From assembly GCF_900112375.1 (NCBI RefSeq), contig NZ_FOLS01000026.1:62001-126000 (forward strand): DNA of 64,000 nt, read 5' to 3'. The first letter of the stretch is position 1. The number at the start of each line of letters is the position of its first letter. The stretch comes from Pseudomonas citronellolis (GTDB lineage Bacteria; Pseudomonadota; Gammaproteobacteria; Pseudomonadales; Pseudomonadaceae). The translations under genes were made by a program, and so were the position numbers. Of this stretch, positions 38,040 through 47,965 are shown piece by piece. Under the pieces are notes generated by a model. That model worked only from the letters and a program-made list of their open reading frames with translations. It ran no database searches and had not been told where the DNA came from.

Positions 38040-39119
38040 TCAGAAGTCGGCGTACATGCGCCCGGGGTTGAAGATGCCCTGCGGGTCGAGCTGGCGCTTC
38101 AGCGAGCGGTGCAGCTTGAGCAGGGGCGCCGGCAGCGGGTGCAGCGGCTCGTCGACCTGGCCCGGGGTGAAGCAGCTGGCGTGGCCGCCGACGGCGCTCA
38201 CGGCCTGGCGGATTTCCGCGGCGGAAGCCTCGGACTTCAGCCAGCGCTGCGCGCCGCCCCAGTCCAGCAGTTGCTCGCCGGGCAGCGCCAGCGGCGCGCT
38301 CAGCGCCGGCAGCGACAGGCGCCAGAGCGGCCGCGGGTCGCGGAAGAAGTCCAGGCGCTGTTCGCGCAGGTCGTCCCACCAGGCGTCGTCCAGGGCGTCG
38401 CCGCCGATGCGGTCGCAGGCGGCGCGCACCGAGCCTTCGTTGCCCTCGAAGCGCAGGTACAGGTGCTCGCCGTCGTGGGCGGCGGCGCTCAGCGGCAGCG
38501 GCTGCTGGCCCCATTCGCCAAGACGCAGCAGGGCGCGCTCCAGGGGGATGGCCTGGCGCAGGCTGATGCGGCAGCGCGGCTTGGGCAGGACCTTGAACGA
38601 GGCCTCGGTGATGACGCCCAGGCAGCCGAAGCTGCCGGCCAGCAGGCGCGACAGGTCGTAGCCGGCGACGTTCTTCATCACCTCGCCGCCGAAGCGCAGA
38701 TGGGTGCCCAGGCCGCTGATCAGCCGGGTGCCGAGGACGAAGTCGCGCACCGCGCCAGCCCAGGGCCGGCGCGGGCCGGACAGCCCGGCGGCGAGCATGC
38801 CGCCGACCGTGGCGTTTTCCGTGAAACAGGGCGCCTCGCAGGCGAGCATCTGCCCGGCGCTGTCCAGCGCGGCGTTCAGCTCGCGCAGCGGGGTGCCGGC
38901 GCGGGCGGTGATCACCAGTTCGGTGGGGTCGTAGGAGACGATGCCGGTGTGCCCGGCCACGTCCAGCGGGCGGGCCTCCACCCAGCGGCCGAGGAAGGCC
39001 TTGCTGGAGCCGCCGCGGATGGCCAGGGCGGTCTTTTCCGCCAGGGCCTGGCGCACCTGTTCGAGCAGCTCGGCGCTGCGGTCGTGGCCGGCCCGGGGGT
39101 CGAAGTGCTGTTTGTCCAT
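38040..39119 (-). CDS. glcE: Glycolate oxidase FAD-binding subunit GlcE
   Basis: The 359-residue subunit has an FAD-binding PCMH domain (LAIRGGSSKAFLGR; GILSYDPTELVITARAGTPLRELNAALDSAGQMLACEAP-type region). The C-terminus GIFNPGRMYADF is typical. The ATG at 39119 shares a base with the TGA stop of glcD (TGATG), so translation is coupled. A longer frame upstream overlaps glcD and is not real. It works with GlcD and GlcF in oxidising glycolate to glyoxylate. Confidence 0.94.
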   Translation of the reverse strand: MDKQHFDPRAGHDRSAELLEQVRQALAEKTALAIRGGSSKAFLGRWVEARPLDVAGHTGIVSYDPTELVITARAGTPLRELNAALDSAGQMLACEAPCFTENATVGGMLAAGLSGPRRPWAGAVRDFVLGTRLISGLGTHLRFGGEVMKNVAGYDLSRLLAGSFGCLGVITEASFKVLPKPRCRISLRQAIPLERALLRLGEWGQQPLPLSAAAHDGEHLYLRFEGNEGSVRAACDRIGGDALDDAWWDDLREQRLDFFRDPRPLWRLSLPALSAPLALPGEQLLDWGGAQRWLKSEASAAEIRQAVSAVGGHASCFTPGQVDEPLHPLPAPLLKLHRSLKRQLDPQGIFNPGRMYADF

Positions 39120-40618
39120 CAGAAGCGCTCCAGTTCCGGGAACGGCAGCTGGCCGTGGTGGATGTGCATGGCGCCGAATTCGGCGCAGCGGTGCAGGGTC
39201 GGGATGTTCTTGCCCGGGTTGAGCAGGCCCTGCGGGTCGAAGGCGGCCTTCACCGCGTGGAACAGCGTCAGCTCGTCGCTGTTGAACTGGGCGCACATCT
39301 GGTTGATCTTCTCGCGGCCCACGCCGTGCTCGCCGGTGATGCTGCCGCCCACCGCCACGCAGAGTTCGAGGATCTTCCCGCCCAGGGCTTCGGCGCGTTC
39401 CAGCTCGCCGGGGACGTTGGCATCGAAGAGGATCAGCGGGTGCATGTTGCCGTCGCCGGCGTGGAACACGTTGGCCACCCGCAGGCCGTGCTCCTCGGAC
39501 AGCTCGGCGATGCCGTTGAGCACCCGCGGCAGCTCGCGGCGCGGAATGGTGCCGTCCATGCAGTAGTAGTCCGGGGAGATGCGCCCCACCGCCGGGAAGG
39601 CGTTCTTGCGCCCGGCCCAGAACTTGGCGCGCTCCTCCTCGTCGCGGGCCAGGCGCACGTCGGTGGCGCCGGCCTTGCGCAGCACGGCGTCGACGCGCTC
39701 GCAGTCCTCGTGCACGTCGGATTCCACGCCATCCAGCTCGCACAGCAGGATGGCCGCGGCGTCCACCGGGTAGCCGGCGTGGATGAAGTCCTCGGCGGCG
39801 CGGATCGACAGGTTGTCCATCATCTCCAGGCCGCCGGGAATGATGCCCTCGGCGATGATGTCGCCCACCGCGCGGCCGGCCTTCTCGACGTCGTCGAAGC
39901 TGGCCATCAGCACCTTGGCCACCTGCGGCTTGGGCAGCAGCTTGACGGTCACCTCGACCACCACGCCGAGCATGCCTTCGGAGCCGGTGAACAGCGCCAG
40001 CAGGTCGAAGCCGGGGCTGTCGAGTGCGTCGGAGCCGAGGGTCAGGCGCTCGCCGTCGATGGTGATGATTTCCACCTTGAGCAGGTTATGAACCGTCAGC
40101 CCATACTTCAGGCAGTGCACGCCGCCGGCGTTCTCGGCGACGTTGCCGCCGATGGAACAGGCGATCTGCGACGACGGGTCCGGCGCGTAGTACAGGCCGT
40201 GGGGCGCGGCGGCCAGGGAGATGGCCAGGTTGCGCACGCCGGGCTGCACGCGGGCGTAGCGGCCTTCGGGGTTCACTTCGAGGATGCGCTTGAAGCGCGC
40301 CATCACCAGCAGCACGCCCTGCTCCAGCGGCAGCGCGCCGCCGGACAACCCGGTGCCGGCGCCGCGGGCGACCACCGGCACCTGCATGCGGTGGCACAGG
40401 CGCAGCAGTGTCTGCACCTGCTCGACGTGTTCGGGCAGCACCACCAGCATCGGCGTGCTGCGGTAGGCGGAGAGGCCGTCGCACTCGTAGGGGCGCAGGT
40501 CCTCGGCCTCGTGGAGGATCTCCAGGTCCGGCAGCGCGGCGCGCAGTTCGGCGAGCAGCGCGGCCTTGTCCACCTTCGGCAGTGCGCCGTCGAGGCGCTC
40601 ATCGTAGAGGATGTTCAT
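39119..40618 (-). CDS. glcD: Glycolate oxidase subunit GlcD
   Basis: The 499-residue catalytic flavoprotein has FAD-binding motifs VVARGAGTGLSGGALPLEQGVLLVMARFKRILEV and SSQIACSIGGNVAENAGGVHCLKYGLTVHNLL. The FAD-oxidase C domain ends with GGSITGEHGVGREKI and LNPGKNIPTLHRCAEF. It oxidises glycolate (and probably D-lactate poorly) at the membrane complex. It is the first gene of the operon and divergent from glcC. The gap holds a GlcC-type operator, and TTGACC at 40777-40782 (minus strand) is a -35 candidate. Confidence 0.96.
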   Translation of the reverse strand: MNILYDERLDGALPKVDKAALLAELRAALPDLEILHEAEDLRPYECDGLSAYRSTPMLVVLPEHVEQVQTLLRLCHRMQVPVVARGAGTGLSGGALPLEQGVLLVMARFKRILEVNPEGRYARVQPGVRNLAISLAAAPHGLYYAPDPSSQIACSIGGNVAENAGGVHCLKYGLTVHNLLKVEIITIDGERLTLGSDALDSPGFDLLALFTGSEGMLGVVVEVTVKLLPKPQVAKVLMASFDDVEKAGRAVGDIIAEGIIPGGLEMMDNLSIRAAEDFIHAGYPVDAAAILLCELDGVESDVHEDCERVDAVLRKAGATDVRLARDEEERAKFWAGRKNAFPAVGRISPDYYCMDGTIPRRELPRVLNGIAELSEEHGLRVANVFHAGDGNMHPLILFDANVPGELERAEALGGKILELCVAVGGSITGEHGVGREKINQMCAQFNSDELTLFHAVKAAFDPQGLLNPGKNIPTLHRCAEFGAMHIHHGQLPFPELERF

Positions 40619-40743
40619 CGGGTCTCACACGGTGGTTTTTCTTATGGGTGGCGCCGCCCGGCGGGCCGGGCGGCTGCTGGACTGACGGGTCTCAGGTCGG
40701 CGCAGACTGGACCACCGGGCGGCCCTGCGTCCAGTTGCCGCAG

Positions 40744-40760
40744 AACTGGTCCTACCAGTT
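40744..40760. promoter_or_regulatory. GlcC-type operator 1 (glcD side)
   Basis: The inverted repeat AACTGGT-CCT-ACCAGTT is perfect in its seven-base arms. It fits the TGGTnnnACCA pattern bound by FadR-type GntR regulators. It lies 126 bp upstream of glcD, just downstream of a TTGACC -35 candidate on the minus strand. Confidence 0.75.
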
Positions 40761-40843
40761 TAGTCCCTGGACTTTTGGTCAAGACGCCGCTCAGCGGCCT
40801 TATCAAAGCGCTCCGGGTGTTCTACAGTGGCGCCAGGCATTCG

Positions 40844-40860
40844 AACTGGTAGGACCAGTT
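40844..40860. promoter_or_regulatory. GlcC-type operator 2 (glcC side)
   Basis: AACTGGT-AGG-ACCAGTT has the same seven-base arms as operator 1 and lies exactly 100 bp away. It ends directly before the GGAGGA ribosome-binding site of glcC, consistent with autoregulation. Confidence 0.75.
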
Positions 40861-40869
40861 GGAGGACGA

Positions 40870-41643
40870 ATGGAAAGCGAAAGCACGGCCACCCGCGCGC
40901 GGGTAGCCGACCAGGTGGCCGAGCGCATCGAGCGGCTGATCGTCGACGGCGTGCTCAAGGTCGGCCAGGCGCTGCCCTCGGAGCGGCGCCTGGTGGACAA
41001 GCTCGGCTGCTCGCGCTCGGCGCTGCGCGAGGGCCTGCGCATCCTCCGCGGGCGCGGCATCATCGACACCGAGCAGGGCCGCGGCTCCTTCGTCGCCGAC
41101 CTCAGCCGGGCCAACGACGCCACGCCGCTGATGCACCTGTTCGCCTCGCAGCCCCGTACCCTCTACGACCTGCTGGAGGTACGCGCCCTGCTGGAAGGCG
41201 AATCCGCGCGCCTGGCCGCGCTGCGCGCCACCGACGCCGACCTGATCCTGCTCAAGCGCCGCTACGAGGAAATGCTCCTGGCGCAGAGCGAGACGCCGCC
41301 GCTGGACCCGCGCGAACATGCCCGCCGCGACCACGCCTTCCACCGGGCCATCAGCGAGGCCTCGCACAACCCGGTGCTGGTGCACACCCTGCAGTCGCTC
41401 AGCGAACTGATGCTCAGCACCGTGTTCGCCTCGGTGAACAACCTCTACCACCGGCCGGTGCAGAAGCGGCAGATCGACCGTCAGCACACGCGCCTGTACA
41501 ACGCCATCGTCGAGCGCCTGCCGGACCAGGCCCAGCGCGCCGCCCGCGAACATATCCACAGCATCCGCGACAACCTGCGCGAGATCGAGCAGGAGGAGCA
41601 GCGCCTGGTCCGCGCCACCATGCGCCTGCAGGGCTGGGAATGA
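40870..41643 (+). CDS. glcC: GntR/FadR-family regulator of the glc operon
   Basis: The 257-residue protein has an N-terminal winged helix (TRARVADQVAERIERLIVDGVLKVGQALPSERRLVDKLGCSRSALREGLRILRGRGIIDTEQGRGSFVADL). A C-terminal all-helical FCD ligand domain with metal/ligand-binding residues follows (RRDHAFHRAISEASHNPVLVHTLQSLSELML... DRQHTRLYNAI). E. coli GlcC activates glc genes with glycolate and acetate. ATG at 40870 follows GGAGGA. Divergent orientation and two operators support a direct role in controlling glcDEFGB. Confidence 0.94.
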   Translation: MESESTATRARVADQVAERIERLIVDGVLKVGQALPSERRLVDKLGCSRSALREGLRILRGRGIIDTEQGRGSFVADLSRANDATPLMHLFASQPRTLYDLLEVRALLEGESARLAALRATDADLILLKRRYEEMLLAQSETPPLDPREHARRDHAFHRAISEASHNPVLVHTLQSLSELMLSTVFASVNNLYHRPVQKRQIDRQHTRLYNAIVERLPDQAQRAAREHIHSIRDNLREIEQEEQRLVRATMRLQGWE

Positions 41644-41734
41644 GCCGCGGGCGGGGCTCGGGGCGATAGGTCGCAGGCTAACGATCGACGTTCCGTGGTA
41701 CCCTGCGGCGGTCCTACGTCAGCGTTGAATTCCC

Positions 41735-42286
41735 GTGTCCGACCTTTCCGTACCTCTGCCGAACTGGCTCAACGAAGACCAGTTGCCGGCCAACGTCGAG
41801 CCCGCCGTACACGACTGGCTGTTCGACCAGGGCTCCCTGACCCGCCGCCTCACCGCCCTCGCCGAAGGCGCCTTCAGCGTCGAGCCGCTGCTGGAGGGCT
41901 GGCAGGTGCTGCGCGACGACGAATGCAAGGCGCTGGGCGTGCCCAGCCACAGCCAGGGCTGGGTGCGCGAGGTCTACCTGCGCGGCCACGGCCAGCCGTG
42001 GGTCTTCGCCCGCAGCGTGGCGGCCCGCTCGGCCCTGGAGGCCTCGGGCTTCGACCTGGCGCAGCTCGGCAGCCGTTCCCTGGGCGAGCTGCTGTTCAGC
42101 GACAGCGCCTTCCGCCGCGACGTCATCGAGGTGTGCCTGTACCCCGCGCCCTTCCTGCCCCTGGAGGTGCGCCGCGCGCTGCTCTGGGGCCGCCGCTCGT
42201 GCTTCCGCCGCGACCGCCTGGGCGTGCTGGTGGCCGAGGTGTTCCTGCCGCGCCTGTGGCGCGCAGCCGGAGTCGAGGCCGTATAA
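41735..42286 (+). CDS. ubiC: Chorismate pyruvate-lyase
   Basis: The 183-residue enzyme cleaves chorismate to 4-hydroxybenzoate and pyruvate, the first committed step of ubiquinone synthesis. UbiC features are [50 protein letters not shown] and [20 protein letters not shown]. The start is GTG at 41735. It precedes ubiA by 28 bases, the standard ubiCA operon. Confidence 0.95.
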   Translation: MSDLSVPLPNWLNEDQLPANVEPAVHDWLFDQGSLTRRLTALAEGAFSVEPLLEGWQVLRDDECKALGVPSHSQGWVREVYLRGHGQPWVFARSVAARSALEASGFDLAQLGSRSLGELLFSDSAFRRDVIEVCLYPAPFLPLEVRRALLWGRRSCFRRDRLGVLVAEVFLPRLWRAAGVEAV

Positions 42287-42314
42287 TCCCTCCGGTCGAC
42301 CGCCGGAGCCCGCC

Positions 42315-43205
42315 ATGTTCGCCGCCCTGATCAAACCCCTCGCCCGCCTGCACCCCCGCGCCTGGGACTTCATCCAGCTGACGCGCATGGACAAGCCCAT
42401 CGGCATCTACCTGCTGCTGTGGCCGACGCTGTGGGCGCTGTGGATGGCCAGCGGCGGCCTGCCCAGCCTGAAGAACCTGGTGATCTTCGTCCTCGGCACC
42501 GTGCTGATGCGCGCCGCCGGCTGCGTGATCAACGACTTCGCCGACCGCGACTTCGACGGCCACGTGGCGCGCACCAAGGCCCGTCCCCTGGCCACCGGCA
42601 AGATCAGCGTGAGCGAGGCCTGGATCGCCTTCTTCGCCCTGCTGGCCAGCAGCTTCGTGCTGGTGCTGTGCACCAACGAGCAGACCATCTGGCTGTCCTT
42701 CGGCGGCGCCGCCATCGCCGCGCTCTACCCCTTCATGAAGCGCTACACCTACTACCCGCAGGTGGTGCTGGGCGCGGCCTTCTCCTGGGGCATCCCCATG
42801 GCCTTCACCGCCGCCAGCGGCACGCTGCCGGCCGCGGCCTGGCTGCTGTTCTTCGCCAACGTGCTGTGGACGGTGGCCTACGACACCTACTACGCCATGA
42901 CCGACCGCGAGGACGACCTGAAGATCGGGGTGAAATCCACCGCCATCCTCTTCGGCGACGCCGACCGGGTGATCAACCTGACGCTGCAGGGCCTGATGCT
43001 CCTGCTACTGGTGCTGGCCGCCGGCAAGCTGCACATGGGCCTGTGGTTCTACGCCGGCCTGGTGGTGGCCGCCGGCTGCTTCGCCTGGGAATTCCACTCC
43101 ACCCGCGACCGCGACCCGCAGGCCTGCTTCAAGGCCTTCCTGCACAACCACTGGGCGGGCCTGGCGATCTTCGTCGGCACCGTGGTGGATTACGCGCTGC
43201 GCTGA
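42315..43205 (+). CDS. ubiA: 4-hydroxybenzoate octaprenyltransferase
   Basis: The 296-residue inner-membrane enzyme prenylates 4-hydroxybenzoate for ubiquinone. It has the two Asp-rich motifs of the UbiA family, [20 protein letters not shown] and [19 protein letters not shown], and about eight hydrophobic segments. A GGAG site precedes the ATG. It is followed by a palindrome-bounded repeat rather than a clear terminator. Confidence 0.96.
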   Translation: MFAALIKPLARLHPRAWDFIQLTRMDKPIGIYLLLWPTLWALWMASGGLPSLKNLVIFVLGTVLMRAAGCVINDFADRDFDGHVARTKARPLATGKISVSEAWIAFFALLASSFVLVLCTNEQTIWLSFGGAAIAALYPFMKRYTYYPQVVLGAAFSWGIPMAFTAASGTLPAAAWLLFFANVLWTVAYDTYYAMTDREDDLKIGVKSTAILFGDADRVINLTLQGLMLLLLVLAAGKLHMGLWFYAGLVVAAGCFAWEFHSTRDRDPQACFKAFLHNHWAGLAIFVGTVVDYALR

Positions 43206-43228
43206 GAAGCCATCCCCGTAGGATGTAG

Positions 43229-43382
43229 GGCGTATAACCGTTCGCGGTTATACGCCGTTTGACCTTCGCCATCGGCTCGCTCGATGGCAAGCCCGGGTTC
43301 GCTCTTGCCTTCTCCCGGGCTCGGCCAAGGCGTTGCCGGGAATAACGGTGTAGCGGCGTATAACCGCGAACGGTTATACGCC
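43229..43382. repeat. Two inverted GGCGTATAACCG palindromes bounding about 100 bp
   Basis: GGCGTATAACCG-TTCG-CGGTTATACGCC (43229-43256) and the same palindrome with a CGAA loop (43355-43382) face each other in inverted orientation. They enclose about 98 bp rich in CCCGGG palindromes (CCCGGG near 43292 and 43316). A third, single copy is at 16689-16716. No gene is seen between them. Confidence 0.75.
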
Positions 43383-43409
43383 CTACGCCGGCCCGGCCAG
43401 GGTGTGCGG

Positions 43410-43775
43410 TTATGGTTTGGCGATATGCCAGGCGTTCATCTTGCCGTCGCCCTTCACTTCGCCCGCGGCCTTGTCCTGGACGAAGGTGTACAGCGGCTTG
43501 CCCTTGTAGGCCCATTGCTGGGTGCCGTCGTCGCGGGTGATCACGCTCCAGTCGCCGCTGGCCATGGCGCCGGTCTCGGCGGCCAGGGGCGGCCAGTTCT
43601 GCGCGCACTTGTCGTTGCACACCGACTTGCCGCCGCTGTCCTTGTCGAAGGTGTACAGCGTCATGCCCTTGGCATCGACCAGCATGCCGTCCTTGGTCAT
43701 CGCCGGTTCCGCCGCCTGCGCGGCCAGGGCCGGCAGCGCCAGGCCCAGGGCCAGCGCCAGGTGTTTGCAGTTCAT
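43410..43775 (-). CDS. Secreted repeat protein of the COG4315 type
   Basis: The 121-residue protein has a signal peptide (MNCKHLALALGLALPALAAQA). It carries two copies of the YTF-x-D repeat found in COG4315 proteins: LYTFDKDSGGKSVCNDKCAQNWPPL and PLYTFVQDKAAGEVKGDG. The two cysteines in CNDKC probably form a disulfide in the periplasm. Function is unknown. AGGAGA precedes the ATG at 43775; the frame's upstream extension lacks a signal peptide. It is divergent from phoB. Confidence 0.85.
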   Translation of the reverse strand: MNCKHLALALGLALPALAAQAAEPAMTKDGMLVDAKGMTLYTFDKDSGGKSVCNDKCAQNWPPLAAETGAMASGDWSVITRDDGTQQWAYKGKPLYTFVQDKAAGEVKGDGKMNAWHIAKP

Positions 43776-43966
43776 CGTGAATCTCCTCTTCTGAGGTAGG
43801 ACTCGCAAGGAAGGCGCGGCGGGAACGGCGGCAGGTCGGGCAGGCCGTCACAACGGCCCCGGTGGCGCGCATGGGGCCGCCCGGAACAGGGCGGTCACGA
43901 CAGCATAGTAGAGCGCCCCGTTCCCCGCCGGGCGCCTGCCTCGGCTAACATGCCCGCGTCACATCG

Positions 43967-43984
43967 CTGTAATAATTCCGTTAT
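43967..43984 (+). promoter_or_regulatory. Pho box upstream of phoB
   Basis: CTGTAAT-AATT-CCGTTAT matches the Pho box layout CTGTCAT-N4-CTGTCAT in most positions and lies 38 bases before the phoB start. It predicts autoregulation of phoBR by phosphorylated PhoB. Confidence 0.7.
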
Positions 43985-44021
43985 CTAATGCGGCGCAGTA
44001 CAGAATTCCCGAGGCAAGACC

Positions 44022-44711
<690 letters not shown>

Positions 44712-44750
44712 CCGCGCCCCCGCGCCTGATATTCACAAGGAAAGGACCTG

Positions 44751-46043
44751 GTGAACCAAGACTGGCGTGGCGCCCTGATCCGCCATCTGCTGCTGTTGAT
44801 AGTCGCCGCCGCGCTGATCGGCGTGGTGAGCGGGCAATACGGTTGGGCCCTGGCAGGCTGCCTGGGCGTCTACCTCGGCTGGACCCTCTGGCAGGTGCTG
44901 CGCCTGCACAAATGGCTGAAGAACCACCGCGAGGACGAACCGCCGCCGGACGGCTACGGCCTGTGGGGCGAGGTGTTCGACAGCATCTACCACCTGCAGC
45001 GGCGCAACCAGCGCGCCCGCGGGCGCCTGCAGGCGGTGATCGACCGCATGCAGGAATCCACCGCGGCGCTGCGCGATGCCGTGGTCATGCTCGACGCCGA
45101 CGGCAACCTGGAGTGGTGGAACCTCGCCGCCGAACGCCTGCTCGGCCTGAAGAGCCCGCAGGACGGCGGCCAGGCGGTGACCAACCTGATCCGCAACCCG
45201 CGCTTCAAGGAATACTTCGCCCGCGGCGACTACCAGGAGCCGCTGGACATGCCCTCGCCGGTGGACGACAAGCTGCTGCAGTTCCAGATCACCCTCTACG
45301 GCAACGGCGAGCACCTGATGCTGGTCCGCGACGTGACCCGGGTGCAGCGCCTGGAGCAGATGCGCAAGGACTTCGTCGCCAACGTCTCCCACGAGCTGCG
45401 CACGCCGCTGACGGTGATCGCCGGCTACCTGGAGACCTTCCTCGACAACGCCGAGAACATCAACCCGCGCTGGGCCCGCGCCCTGCAGCAGATGCAGCAG
45501 CAGGCCGCGCGCATGCAGGGCCTGCTCAACGACCTGCTGCTGCTGGCCAAGCTGGAAGCCACCGACTACCCGGCGGACAACAAGCCAGTGGCGGTGGACC
45601 TGATGCTGCTGGCCATCCGCAACGACGCCCAGGCGCTGTCCGGCGCCCGCGAGCACCGCATCAGCCTGGAGGCCGATCCCAGGGTGAAGCTCAAGGGCAG
45701 CGAGGCCGAGCTGCGCAGCGCCTTCTCCAACCTGGTGTTCAACGCAGTCAAGTACACCCCCGAGGGCGGCGAGATCCGCATCCGCTGGTGGGGCGACGAG
45801 CAGGGCGCGCACCTGTCGGTGCAGGACAGCGGCATCGGCATCGACCCCAAGCACCTGCCGCGCCTGACCGAGCGCTTCTACCGCGTGGACTCCAGCCGCA
45901 ACGCCAGCACCGGCGGCACCGGCCTGGGCCTGGCCATCGTCAAGCACGTGCTGATCCGCCACCGCGCCACCCTGGACATCAGCAGCGTGCTGGGCAAGGG
46001 CAGCAGCTTCGTCTGCCACTTCCCGCGGCAGCAGGTCGCCTGA
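44751..46043 (+). CDS. phoR: Phosphate regulon sensor histidine kinase PhoR
   Basis: The 430-residue inner-membrane kinase has two close N-terminal membrane segments and no periplasmic sensor loop, followed by a PAS domain (about 95-190). The dimerisation domain has phospho-acceptor His214 in NVSHELRTPLTVIAGYLETF. The HATPase domain (FSNLVFNAVKYTPEGG; DSGIGIDPKHLPRLTERFYRVD; GGTGLGLAIVKHVL) completes it. It receives phosphate status through PstSCAB-PhoU. The start is GTG at 44751 after AGGAAAGGA. Confidence 0.96.
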   Translation: MNQDWRGALIRHLLLLIVAAALIGVVSGQYGWALAGCLGVYLGWTLWQVLRLHKWLKNHREDEPPPDGYGLWGEVFDSIYHLQRRNQRARGRLQAVIDRMQESTAALRDAVVMLDADGNLEWWNLAAERLLGLKSPQDGGQAVTNLIRNPRFKEYFARGDYQEPLDMPSPVDDKLLQFQITLYGNGEHLMLVRDVTRVQRLEQMRKDFVANVSHELRTPLTVIAGYLETFLDNAENINPRWARALQQMQQQAARMQGLLNDLLLLAKLEATDYPADNKPVAVDLMLLAIRNDAQALSGAREHRISLEADPRVKLKGSEAELRSAFSNLVFNAVKYTPEGGEIRIRWWGDEQGAHLSVQDSGIGIDPKHLPRLTERFYRVDSSRNASTGGTGLGLAIVKHVLIRHRATLDISSVLGKGSSFVCHFPRQQVA

Positions 46044-46113
46044 ACCAACGTCGTCTTGCCACGGCCGCACGCTGCCGCCATGCTTACTCGCTCATTCATC
46101 AGCCAACAGAACC

Positions 46114-47454
46114 ATGGACCCTTCCCCCAGTAGCGAATTGCTGACCTATTTCGCCGATTTCGGCCTCGTACTCTTCGCCCTTCTCCTCGTCCTGCTCAAC
46201 GGCTTCTTCGTCGCCGCCGAGTTCGCCATGGTCAAGCTGCGCGCCACCCGCGTGGAGACCATCGCCAAGCAACACGGCTGGCGCGGCAGCATCCTGCGCA
46301 AGGTGCACAACCAGCTCGACGCCTACCTCTCCGCCTGCCAGTTGGGCATCACCCTGGCCTCCCTGGGCCTGGGCTGGGTCGGCGAGCCGGCCTTCGCCGA
46401 GCTGCTGGAGCCGCTGCTGGCCGCGGTGGGCGTGCACTCCGAGGAAGTCATCCGCGGCGTGTCCTTCTTCAGCGCCTTCTTCATCATCTCCTACCTGCAC
46501 ATCGTGGTCGGCGAGTTGGCGCCCAAGAGCTGGGCGATCCGCAAGCCGGAGCTGCTGTCGCTGTGGACGGCGGTGCCGCTGTACCTGTTCTACTGGGCGA
46601 TGTACCCGGCCATCTGGCTGCTCAACGCCAGCGCCAACGCCATCCTCAAGATCGCCGGCCAGGGCGAGCCGGGCCCGCACCACGAGCACCACTACAGCCG
46701 CGAGGAGCTCAAGCTGATCCTGCACTCCAGCCGCGGCCAGGACCCCAGCGACCAGGGCATGCGCGTGCTGGCCTCGGCGGTGGAGCTGGGCGAGCTGGAA
46801 GTGGTGGACTGGGCCAACTCCCGCGAAGACCTGGTCTACCTGGAGCGCCACGCGCCGCTGGCCGACGTGCTGGCGACCATCCGCCGGCACAAGTACAGCC
46901 GCTACCCGGTGTTCGACGCCGAGAAGGGCGAGTTCACCGGCCTGCTGCACATCAAGGACCTGCTGCTGGAACTGGCGACCACCGACAGCCAGCCGGAAAC
47001 CATCGACCTGGACGAGCTGGCCCACCCGCTGGAGCTGGTGACCAAGCACATGCCGCTGTCGCGCCTGCTGGAGCAGTTCCGCCAGGGCGGCGCGCACTTC
47101 GCCCTGGTGGAGGAAGCCGACCACAAGGTGATCGGCTACCTGACCATGGAAGACGTGCTGGAAGTGCTGGTCGGCGACATCCAGGACGAGCACCGCAAGA
47201 CCGAGCGCGGCATCCTCGCCTACCAGCCGGGCAAGCTGCTGGTGCGCGGCGACACCCCGCTGTTCAAGGTGGAGCGCCTGCTGGGCATCGACCTCGACCA
47301 CATCGAGGCGGACACCCTCGCCGGCCTGATCTACGAGACACTCAAGCGCGTGCCGGAAGAGGAAGAAGTGCTGGAAGCCGAAGGCCTGCGCATCATCGTG
47401 AAGAAGATGAAGGGTCCGAAGATCGTCCTGGCCAAGGTGGTCAAGCTGGACTGA
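46114..47454 (+). CDS. CorC/HlyC-family membrane protein (DUF21-CBS-CorC)
   Basis: The 446-residue protein has an N-terminal CNNM/DUF21 membrane domain (LVLFALLLVLLNGFFVAAEFAMVKLRATRVE... CQLGITLASLGLGWVGEPAFAELL). Tandem CBS domains follow (about 215-345; SRYPVFDAEKGEFTGLLHIKDLL and GYLTMEDVLEVLVGDIQDE), then a C-terminal CorC_HlyC domain. The family includes Mg/Co transport-related proteins and so-called hemolysins; its direct function is uncertain. It is 70 bases after phoR; a homologue follows phoR in PAO1 as I remember. Confidence 0.9.
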   Translation: MDPSPSSELLTYFADFGLVLFALLLVLLNGFFVAAEFAMVKLRATRVETIAKQHGWRGSILRKVHNQLDAYLSACQLGITLASLGLGWVGEPAFAELLEPLLAAVGVHSEEVIRGVSFFSAFFIISYLHIVVGELAPKSWAIRKPELLSLWTAVPLYLFYWAMYPAIWLLNASANAILKIAGQGEPGPHHEHHYSREELKLILHSSRGQDPSDQGMRVLASAVELGELEVVDWANSREDLVYLERHAPLADVLATIRRHKYSRYPVFDAEKGEFTGLLHIKDLLLELATTDSQPETIDLDELAHPLELVTKHMPLSRLLEQFRQGGAHFALVEEADHKVIGYLTMEDVLEVLVGDIQDEHRKTERGILAYQPGKLLVRGDTPLFKVERLLGIDLDHIEADTLAGLIYETLKRVPEEEEVLEAEGLRIIVKKMKGPKIVLAKVVKLD

Positions 47455-47477
47455 CGCGGCTGCAAGCTGCGCCGAGG

Positions 47478-47760
47478 CGCTTTTCGTAGGAGCGAGCTTG
47501 CTCGCGAACCACATGGCACCGCGTTTGTTCGCGAGCAAGCTCGCTCCTACACCGCCTCCCGGTCTGACCGGTCATGCAGGGCCCTGGAAAGCACGGTGTA
47601 GGAACAACCGTCTTGTCCACTGCACCGGGGCGCTTTTCGTAGGATGGGTTGAGCTTGCGAAACCCACGCGGTCATTGGTGATGGGTATCGCTTCGCTCAA
47701 CCCATCCTACGGGTGTTGTGTTTGCCGGAAGGTGTAGGAGCGGACTCCGTCCGCGATTGG
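47478..47760. repeat. REP pairs downstream of the CorC-like gene
   Basis: An inverted pair of GAGCGAGCTTGCTCGCG units lies at 47486-47551. A second pair of a different family, GTAGGATGGGTTGAGC...GCTCAACCCATCCTAC, spans about 47640-47711. A GTAGGAGCGGACTCCGTCCGCG unit follows at 47733-47757. No gene is present. Confidence 0.75.
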
Positions 47761-47850
47761 GATACCCAACGCACCGGCCTGACCAGTTGCGTTCCCCCCA
47801 CAGGCCCTCTCCCATCGCCAACTAAAAAATCCCCACCCCTAGCACCTCGT

Positions 47851-47875
47851 TGGAAGCTCCGTCCTAGAGCTTCCA
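47851..47875. other. Isolated hairpin upstream of the dicarboxylate symporter gene
   Basis: TGGAAGCTC (47851-47859) pairs with GAGCTTCCA (47867-47875) around seven bases. The surrounding 47761-48053 has no gene. It is too far from any U-run to be an obvious terminator. Confidence 0.4.
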
Positions 47876-47965
47876 CGTCCTGCTCAAAGGCCACTCCCCA
47901 AAACCACTCGTCGTCCCATCCCCGCATTCGCTCTTGCCAGCGGAGCCACATGGGCATAAGTTGCA

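Noticed and set aside
38040-39743. 567-codon version of glcE
   Set aside because: The extra N-terminal part overlaps glcD out of frame; the TGATG overlap at 39119 gives a normal 359-residue GlcE.
47951-47965. Sigma-54-like promoter TGGGCATAAGTTGCA before the symporter gene
   Set aside because: The GG-to-GC spacing is 8-9 bases rather than the required 10, so RpoN recognition is unlikely.
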